Shown here one piece after another: positions 58,590 to 64,000 of a stretch of 64,000 bases of DNA. Below the pieces are notes generated by a model. That model saw nothing but the letters and a program-made list of their open reading frames with translations, had not been told where the DNA came from and ran no database searches. Every line of letters begins with the position of its first letter. Position 1 is the stretch's first letter. Both the position numbers and the translations under genes were made by a program. Origin of the DNA: Nitrososphaerota archaeon (lineage in GTDB: Archaea > Thermoproteota > Nitrososphaeria > Nitrososphaerales > JACPRH01); the NCBI GenBank assembly GCA_023379805.1, contig JAMCPI010000012.1, forward strand, positions 345,777 to 409,776. The letters are read 5' to 3'.

Positions 58590-60097
58590 AGAGCTACGTA
58601 TTACCCGACTTTAATGTAACTATCGATCGAGAAACATGCACCGTCTGTCGCGGCTGCGTAATCCAATGCACCTTCAACGTGTACTCCTTCAACAAGGAGA
58701 AGAACCGCATCGACATCGACATGAACAAGTGTGTTGACTGCCAACGCTGCATCACATTCTGCCCTGAAGATTCGATTACTGTCACTCCCACTCCAATCCA
58801 GTACAGGCAGAATGCCTCTTGGAGCCGAGAGAACATCCGAAACATCGCAAAACAGGCTGAGGCAGGAGGCATACTTCTCACAGGCATGGGCTGTGACAAA
58901 CCAAACTTCACCTACTTCGACCGCCTACTCCTAAACGCGAGCCAAGTAACAAACCCCTCAATAGACCCTATACGTGAACCAATGGAGCTACGCACATACC
59001 TAGGCTCGAAACCAAGCCTAGTGAACATCTCCTCCACAGGTGAGTCTTTGACAGACATCTCCCTAGAGTCACCGCAGCTACAAGTCGAAATCCCAATACT
59101 CTTCTCAGCCATGTCCTTCGGCTCAGTCAACCTAAACGTGCAGGAAACGCTTGCAAGAACCGCTGTCACAAGCGGAACATACTTCAACGTAGGTGAAGGT
59201 GGCTTAAACCCAAAGCTCAACAAATACGCGGATCACCTTGTGCTACAGGTGGCCTCTGGTCGCTTCGGAGTCCACAAGGGGTACTTGGACGCAGGCGCAG
59301 CAGTGGAGATCAAAATCGGTCAGGGTGCGAAACCCGGTATCGGCGGCCACCTCCCCGGAGAGAAAGTGACCGAGGAGATATCTGCTACAAGAATGATACC
59401 GCAGGGAACAGACGCCCTCTCACCGGCACCTCACCACGACATCTACTCAATCGAGGATTTGTCACAACTAATATCCGCTATCAAAGAGGCAACCGACTAC
59501 TCCAAACCTGTTATCGTCAAGATCGCGGCGGTGCACAACTCCGCAGCTATCGCGAGCGGCATAGTCAGAGCCGGCGCAGACATCATCGCCATAGACGGAA
59601 TGAGAGGCGCAACAGGCGCAGCACCCCAAGTGATCCGAGACAACGTCGGCATCCCGATAGAGATGGCCATAGCCAGCGTAGACTCCCGGCTGAACCAGGA
59701 AGGCATCAGAAACAAGGTCTCCCTAATCGCAGGCGGAGGCATCAGGAGCAGCAGCGACGTTGTCAAGGCCATAGCATTAGGCGCTGACGCCTGCTACATC
59801 GCAACCGCCGCCCTCATAGCTATGGGCTGCACAGTTTGCCAGAAATGCTACACCGGAAAATGCCCTTGGGGCATCGCTACAATGGATCCGATGATTAGCC
59901 GGCGCCTCAATCCCGACATAGCGGCTAAACGGGTGGAGAATCTAATCAGAGGCTGGAGCCTAGAGATCAAGGAGATGCTCGGCGGAATGGGCATCAATTC
60001 AGTCGAAAGTCTCCGTGGAAACCGTCATCAACTAAGAGGTGTAGGGCTGACTGAACGGGAGCTTGAGATACTCGGGATAAGGATGGTCGGAAGTTAG
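58586..60097 (+). CDS. Glutamate synthase FMN/iron-sulfur central subunit, 503 aa
   Basis: An N-terminal ferredoxin domain (CTVCRGCVIQC and CVDCQRCITFC, residues 13-60) precedes the FMN-binding synthase barrel: PILFSAMSFGSVNLNVQETL, VGEGGLNPKLNKYADHLV, IKIGQGAKPGIGGHLPGEKV, SPAPHHDIYSIEDLSQL, IDGMRGATGAAPQ and the cluster motif CTVCQKCYTGKCPWGIAT for the 3Fe-4S centre. It condenses 2-oxoglutarate with ammonia and is fed by ferredoxin. TTG start at 58586 overlaps the amidotransferase stop. Confidence 0.94.
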   Translation: MKSYVLPDFNVTIDRETCTVCRGCVIQCTFNVYSFNKEKNRIDIDMNKCVDCQRCITFCPEDSITVTPTPIQYRQNASWSRENIRNIAKQAEAGGILLTGMGCDKPNFTYFDRLLLNASQVTNPSIDPIREPMELRTYLGSKPSLVNISSTGESLTDISLESPQLQVEIPILFSAMSFGSVNLNVQETLARTAVTSGTYFNVGEGGLNPKLNKYADHLVLQVASGRFGVHKGYLDAGAAVEIKIGQGAKPGIGGHLPGEKVTEEISATRMIPQGTDALSPAPHHDIYSIEDLSQLISAIKEATDYSKPVIVKIAAVHNSAAIASGIVRAGADIIAIDGMRGATGAAPQVIRDNVGIPIEMAIASVDSRLNQEGIRNKVSLIAGGGIRSSSDVVKAIALGADACYIATAALIAMGCTVCQKCYTGKCPWGIATMDPMISRRLNPDIAAKRVENLIRGWSLEIKEMLGGMGINSVESLRGNRHQLRGVGLTERELEILGIRMVGS

Positions 60098-60865
60098 TTG
60101 AGCAGAACAATGCCCCCGATGTCAGCAGGGTCAGGTAAAGCCTACACTATAGACGCGCAGGGACTTGACACTCGACGTCTAAACCAGGAACTGCGGAAGA
60201 TTGTGAATAACGGCCACCGCGAGATAGAGTTGCTTAACGTCACAGGTCAACGATACATCGCAGCCGGTCTAAAGGGTGATTTTCAAATCGACATCGACGG
60301 CACACCTGGAAACGATCTAGGCGCCTTTATGGACGGGCCGACTATCCGTGTCCACGGAAACGGCCAAGACGGCTACGGCAATACAATGAACAGCGGCGAA
60401 ATTGTTGTTCAAGGCGATGTTGGCGATATCACCGGACTCTCAGCGCGCGGCGGACGGATCTTTGTTAAAGGCAACGCCGGCTACCGAACCGGGGTTCATA
60501 TGAAGGAGTTTCAAGGCTCAAGGCCAATCATCGTGATAGGCGGTTCTGCAGGCGACTACTTGGGCGAGTATATGGCTGGCGGAGTAGTTCTGCTGCTTGG
60601 ACAGGGGCTTGAAGGGAATCATCAAGCAGATTTCGTTGGCACCGGAATGCATGGAGGCGTCATTTATCTGAAAGGCGAAGTCAGAGGCATCGGCCGAGAA
60701 GTAGCTATCCTCGACATAACTGAAGATGACCGCCGCTTCATCGAAGAACTTGTCAAAGATTATACAAAGCATTTCAACGTAGACGTCAAAAACGTGGCCG
60801 AAGGCGACTTCAAGAAACTAATCCCAGTCTCATCAAGACCATACGGAACCCTCTACACATACTAA
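60098..60865 (+). CDS. Glutamate synthase C-terminal GXGXG-repeat subunit, 255 aa
   Basis: Beta-helix of glycine-rich repeats (GNDLGAFMDGPTIRVHGNGQ, DGYGNTMNSGEIVVQGDVGD, GMHGGVIYLKGEVRG), the structural C-terminal domain of GltB. In this split form it docks onto the FMN subunit. TTG start at 60098, directly after the TAG of the upstream gene. It completes the three-gene operon. Also similar to formylmethanofuran dehydrogenase subunit C, but the context decides. Confidence 0.9.
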   Translation: MSRTMPPMSAGSGKAYTIDAQGLDTRRLNQELRKIVNNGHREIELLNVTGQRYIAAGLKGDFQIDIDGTPGNDLGAFMDGPTIRVHGNGQDGYGNTMNSGEIVVQGDVGDITGLSARGGRIFVKGNAGYRTGVHMKEFQGSRPIIVIGGSAGDYLGEYMAGGVVLLLGQGLEGNHQADFVGTGMHGGVIYLKGEVRGIGREVAILDITEDDRRFIEELVKDYTKHFNVDVKNVAEGDFKKLIPVSSRPYGTLYTY

Positions 60866-61338
60866 CTAACTGCCTGTCCTGCAAAACAAGCAGGCAAATC
60901 CGCATCTAGTCCAGCCCTGCATTAACCCAGATAATCCAATACAGTAAACAGCGCTCCAGTCAACAGCATATGCAATTCTAACATACTAACAAAAGAAAAC
61001 ACTGGGGAGTAGTCTTGCAAGCCTACATCACTTACCCTTGCAACTCCTGCAGCCTAAGGTACTCTACGTGATGCAGATCCGTTAAGGTAACAACCGGATT
61101 CTTACACACTTTTCCTCGCTTTATATATCCCTCCCTCGGCCAATGGCAGCAGTGGCGCCGGCGCACGACGCTACCTAGATAACATGAATTTGATCTAGGC
61201 AATAGAAAAACTCAAACCAGTTCTAACAGCCTCTAACTTGCTTTTTCCGTATCAACTGTTCTAAGGTAATGCACCAAACTATGAAGCATAATAGATAATA
61301 GACCCGCAATTTTCATTGATTAAAGTGTGATATAACTG
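60866..61338. other. 473-bp intergenic region
   Basis: Contains copy C of RNA-like family I (about 60903-61175, minus) and a short hairpin-like GCCTGCTTGTTTTGCAGG on the minus strand at its left edge, which may be its 3' end or the gltB operon terminator. No protein gene is seen. Confidence 0.5.
60903..61175 (-). ncRNA. RNA-like family I, copy C (divergent)
   Basis: The most divergent copy. Offsets still match A and B: a TATA box (GATATATAAAG) covers offset 46-56 (start near 61129), GAATC starts at 61101, AGACTACTCCCCAGTG at 61015 and TATGTTAGAATTGC at 60985. The last two stretches match copy B closely (AGATTATCCCCCAGTG, TATGTTAGAGTTGC). TTGCAA pairs with TTGCAA around the central loop, in the place of the hairpins in A and B. 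The identical 40-base block of A and B is not conserved here, although the region is also rich in GC palindromes. Extent is inferred from the other copies. Confidence 0.45.
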
Positions 61339-61641
61339 TTGGTCGAACCTACCCGTGAAACAATATTAGAAGCGCTGAAAGGTTGCTACGACCCCGAGAT
61401 CCCAGTAAACATCGTGGATCTAGGATTAATCTACAATCTAAACATCAAAGACGGAGACGTCTCTGTTAAGATGGCGTTAACTGCTCCCGGCTGCCCAATG
61501 GGACTCTACATCGTCGAGCAGGTAAAACAAACGGTGATGAAACTCAAAGACATCAAACACGTTGACGTAGAAATAGTTAACACGCCACCTTGGACACCGG
61601 ATCGAATGACAGACGAAGGCCGAAAAGCCCTGGGCTTCTAA
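61339..61641 (+). CDS. DUF59/MIP18-family protein (PaaD/SufT-like), 100 aa
   Basis: Signature: ILEALKGCYDPEIPVNIVDLGLIY (key DPEIPVNIVDLGLIYNL), KMALTAPGCPMG with the conserved cysteine, and VEIVNTPPWTPDRM at the end. This family supports iron-sulfur cluster assembly and delivery. It is single, with a TTG start at 61339. The many Fe-S proteins encoded nearby (glutamate synthase, ferredoxins) are natural clients, an inference. Confidence 0.9.
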   Translation: MVEPTRETILEALKGCYDPEIPVNIVDLGLIYNLNIKDGDVSVKMALTAPGCPMGLYIVEQVKQTVMKLKDIKHVDVEIVNTPPWTPDRMTDEGRKALGF

Positions 61642-61769
61642 CCGATAATACTGCCGTTCACTAGATTAGATGAGGTAAGAAAAGATAAGGTCTGTGAGCG
61701 AAACACGTTCGGAATTAATATTCACTTACTTATCTTTGTTCGCTTAAGGATGGATGGCGTTAAAGGTAG

Positions 61770-62996
61770 ATGAATAGTGAAGCCGTAGACGGGCAGTCGA
61801 AGGTTCGGCTTCTTCCAATGTTTGCAGCCTTAGTCTTTCTGCTGCTGGGTCTCGTAGTCGGGGGTCTGCGGCTTATGCTGATTAACGGCGTTGGCATCAG
61901 TTTCCCTCCACTTGAGCGATTTTATGTGCTGCACTCAGAAATTACGGTCTTAGGTTTTCTCGGTCTCCTCATAATGTTTGAACGAGCAGTCGGTGTCGAG
62001 GTTCTACCGAAGGATCGCAGACCTGCAACTGTTAAGTTGATGATACCGATTTTTGCGGCTGGACTGCTTCTCTATCTCGCTGGAAGATTTGTGCAGAGCG
62101 ATTCTGTAGTTTTGTTAGGCGGCATGCTGATGGCTGTAGGCTCCCTGTTCTTCGCATACGTTGTTTGGTGGCTGTTTCTCCGCGTAGATAACTTGGCAAT
62201 GTACTTTATGCTTCTAGGCATCGCCGCCCTCACAACCGCAAGCCTCGTTGCTACACGCATCGTAACTTGGGATCAATACGGTTTCGCACTGCTTCTTCTA
62301 AGCTACCCTATGTTGTTCATCATCGGGGAGCGGGTAGATCTGACAAGGTTCGGCTCAGGCCACGCAGGACGACGCAACTTCAAAACAGCTCTTGCATTCG
62401 CCTCCACAGGCCTGATACTCCTAATCATTGACACAGTTCTGCTCCCAAGTACTCTGCTGCTAGGCGGAGTCGCCGCATGCTACCTGGTGGTGATAAGTGT
62501 CACCTACAGAGTCGAATCTATGAGTCTCCGCCGCATATCAAAAATTCGATATCCGATCAACCGATACGTAACGATCCACACGACAACCGCGTATTACTGG
62601 ATAACAGCGGGACTGGCTCTGCTGCTTCTCAGGCTCGTCTGGACAAGCAACCCGTTCCTCTACGACGCTTTCATTCACTCAATCGGAGTCGGGTTCGTAG
62701 GAACAATGATACTGGCGCACGGCCCAATAATCCTCCCAGCTATCATGAAAAGGCCAATGATCAGCAAAACATTGAGCCTGATCCCGCTTCTACTCCTTTC
62801 ATTAGGCAACCTAATCAGAGTGGCAGGTGACTTGGTGAAACCATTCTACTTCAACATCGCCGCAGCAATCGGCTACTCTGGGCTGCTGATACTGATAGCC
62901 GTACTGGCGTTCTTCATAATGATGATACATGCGATGCGATCGAATGTTTCTCCTTCTCCTTCCTCTTCCCCTTCTTCTGCTCCGCAACAGAATTGA
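61770..62996 (+). CDS. Polytopic membrane protein, NnrS-like, 408 aa
   Basis: About 12 predicted helices. Conserved-looking His residues: FYVLHSEITVLGFLGLLIMF (near residue 50), VTIHTTTAYYWITAGLALLL (about 270) and AFIHSIGVGFVGTMILAHGPIILPA (about 300-325). His residues in these helix positions recall NnrS/haem-copper-oxidase-like proteins that bind haem and copper, related to nitric-oxide responses. The C-terminus is Ser/Pro-rich. The assignment is by pattern only; no denitrification gene is nearby. Confidence 0.6.
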   Translation: MNSEAVDGQSKVRLLPMFAALVFLLLGLVVGGLRLMLINGVGISFPPLERFYVLHSEITVLGFLGLLIMFERAVGVEVLPKDRRPATVKLMIPIFAAGLLLYLAGRFVQSDSVVLLGGMLMAVGSLFFAYVVWWLFLRVDNLAMYFMLLGIAALTTASLVATRIVTWDQYGFALLLLSYPMLFIIGERVDLTRFGSGHAGRRNFKTALAFASTGLILLIIDTVLLPSTLLLGGVAACYLVVISVTYRVESMSLRRISKIRYPINRYVTIHTTTAYYWITAGLALLLLRLVWTSNPFLYDAFIHSIGVGFVGTMILAHGPIILPAIMKRPMISKTLSLIPLLLLSLGNLIRVAGDLVKPFYFNIAAAIGYSGLLILIAVLAFFIMMIHAMRSNVSPSPSSSPSSAPQQN

Positions 62997-63083
62997 GTAG
63001 AAACGGTGAGCAAAATCGATAGTTTTGAGCCACTTTATTACGGTGGGGGCTGTCATGCTTGGTATGATGAGTGACTTGTAGTT

Positions 63084-63782
63084 TTGGCAAGTCGTGTAAG
63101 TGTTGAGCTCAGAGATGTCTGGAAGATCTACGGTGACACAGGGGTCACCACTACTGCTCTGAAGGGAGTTAACTTCAAGGTTAAGCGCGGCGAGTTCACC
63201 TCAATAGTCGGTCCCTCTGGAAGCGGTAAATCGACGCTTCTCAACATACTCGGCACCCTCGATGTTCCTACTAAAGGGAAGGTTTTCATCGACGGCGTTG
63301 ACACATCCACTCTTAACGACTCACAGCTCTCACGTCTGAGAAGCGAGAAGATCGGTTTCATCTTTCAATCATTTAACCTGATTCCACGTATGACTGCGCT
63401 GATGAACGTCGAGCTACCCCTAATCAATCAAGGCGTTGACGGTGACAAAAGAAAAGATCGGGCTCTCGACAAACTGGAGAAGGTGGGTCTCCTGAAGAAG
63501 GCGCTAAATACACCGTTTCAGCTCAGCGGCGGAGAACAGCAACGAGTCGCTGTCGCACGAGCCCTCGTAACCGACCCCGCGCTCATCCTGGCCGATGAGC
63601 CCACTGGGAACCTCGATACGAAGAACACCGAGGTAATCGTCAATCTTCTAAAAGAACTGAACCGATCAACTGGCACAACCTTCCTCGTGATCACACACAA
63701 CCCGGAGGTTTCGAACCGCACACAGAGAATCATATATCTGAAGGACGGAACCGTGGAACGGGAGGAGACACCCGCGTCTTGA
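63084..63782 (+). CDS. ABC transporter ATPase, MacB/LolD type, 232 aa
   Basis: Walker A GPSGSGKSTLLN, Q-loop FIFQSFNLIPRMTAL, signature LSGGEQQRVAVARAL, Walker B LILADEPTGNLD and switch His in VITHNPEV. The insertions and SGGEQQRV form are those of the MacB/LolD/FtsE-type exporters. The start is TTG at 63084. It overlaps the next reading frame by 4 bases, so a permease or accessory protein follows in the same operon beyond the window. Confidence 0.92.
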   Translation: MASRVSVELRDVWKIYGDTGVTTTALKGVNFKVKRGEFTSIVGPSGSGKSTLLNILGTLDVPTKGKVFIDGVDTSTLNDSQLSRLRSEKIGFIFQSFNLIPRMTALMNVELPLINQGVDGDKRKDRALDKLEKVGLLKKALNTPFQLSGGEQQRVAVARALVTDPALILADEPTGNLDTKNTEVIVNLLKELNRSTGTTFLVITHNPEVSNRTQRIIYLKDGTVEREETPAS

Positions 63783-64000
63783 AAGCCAAAAGCGTTTTAA
63801 CACTTCTAACAATTTTGATGATTGTCGCTCTATCAACAACATCCCTAGCGCTTCTTCCAAGCAGCAGCGCCGCCTCGCCAGGAGACAGCTTCGACACCGC
63901 CATCCGAGTTACCGCAGGCCGCTACAACAACACCCTGCTGAGCGGCGATTACTTCTACAAGATCGATCTACGGACTAGGCAAACCCTCACCCTCAGACTG
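63779..64000 (+). CDS. Secreted protein of the ABC operon, truncated by the window end
   Basis: TTG at 63779 overlaps the ATPase stop (TTGA). The 74 visible residues begin with a signal peptide (SVLTLLTILMIVALSTTSLA, cut before LLPSSSAASPGDSF) and continue into an exported beta-rich domain (DTAIRVTAGRYNNTLLSGDYFYKIDL). It is likely the extracellular partner of the exporter. The frame is still open at base 64000. Confidence 0.6.
   Translation, partial: MKAKSVLTLLTILMIVALSTTSLALLPSSSAASPGDSFDTAIRVTAGRYNNTLLSGDYFYKIDLRTRQTLTLRL

Noticed and set aside
1..64000. tRNA, rRNA or CRISPR arrays
   Set aside because: No cloverleaf with a GTTCGANTC-type T-loop, no rRNA-like stretch and no regularly spaced repeat array was found by eye. 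An intron-containing or split tRNA could still have been missed.

Overview
The window is archaeal chromosome. It carries a proteasome alpha subunit, an SBDS/exosome cluster (Rrp4-Rrp41-Rrp42), ribosomal protein L37Ae, KEOPS Pcc1, prefoldin beta, a group II chaperonin, an EF-2 gene, PolX, a split archaeal glutamate synthase and TATA-like boxes close to start codons. Gene content fits the TACK/Thermoproteota side, plausibly a relative of Nitrososphaeria (Thaumarchaeota), but no amo genes are present and I cannot place it further. GTG and TTG starts are common. I saw no rRNA, tRNA or CRISPR array.

Layout. 1-4500: accessory region with small DNA-binding-type proteins (a C2H2 zinc finger/coiled-coil protein, ribbon-helix-helix-like proteins), iteron-like repeats and strong palindromes; probably plasmid- or virus-derived. 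4500-14950: metabolic and transport genes (tungsten/molybdenum aldehyde oxidoreductase with ferredoxin, Mug-type glycosylase, CDF transporter, anion permease, histidine kinase, lone PEP-synthase ATP-binding domain), interrupted by an integrase fragment and a decayed PQQ dehydrogenase. 15175-20956: conserved information-processing cluster. 21084-24188: complete ECF transporter. 24259-38400: SIS protein, PQQ dehydrogenase with one in-frame stop, MutS-like ATPase, PolX, chaperonin, ferredoxin, acyl-CoA synthetase/GNAT fusion, cupredoxin, CBS protein, Yip1-like protein. 39782-44137: a 4,356-bp IS6-like transposon with 34-bp terminal inverted repeats, an 8-bp target duplication and cargo including a PD-(D/E)XK-like nuclease. 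44856-47079: EF-2, interrupted by a 31-nt frame-breaking insertion. 48900-53860: nitroreductase, Met/Gly-rich membrane proteins, ArsR regulator and sulfide:quinone oxidoreductase sharing two palindromic operators. 54025-60865: two glutamine synthetases and the three-gene glutamate synthase (ammonium assimilation). 61339-64000: DUF59 protein, NnrS-like membrane protein, ABC exporter ATPase and a truncated secreted protein.

The large intergenic spaces are not empty. Three share a colinear element of about 270 nt with a TATA box at a fixed position (4668-4940 minus, 29628-29900 plus, about 60903-61175 minus). Two others share a structured element of about 150 nt (48463-48615 and 50250-50362, probably minus strand). 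A single-copy branched fold lies at 25048-25151. These look like unannotated small-RNA families and, with the cargo-carrying IS6-like element and the interrupted EF-2 gene, are the most notable contents. All calls are by eye from sequence; no database search was run.
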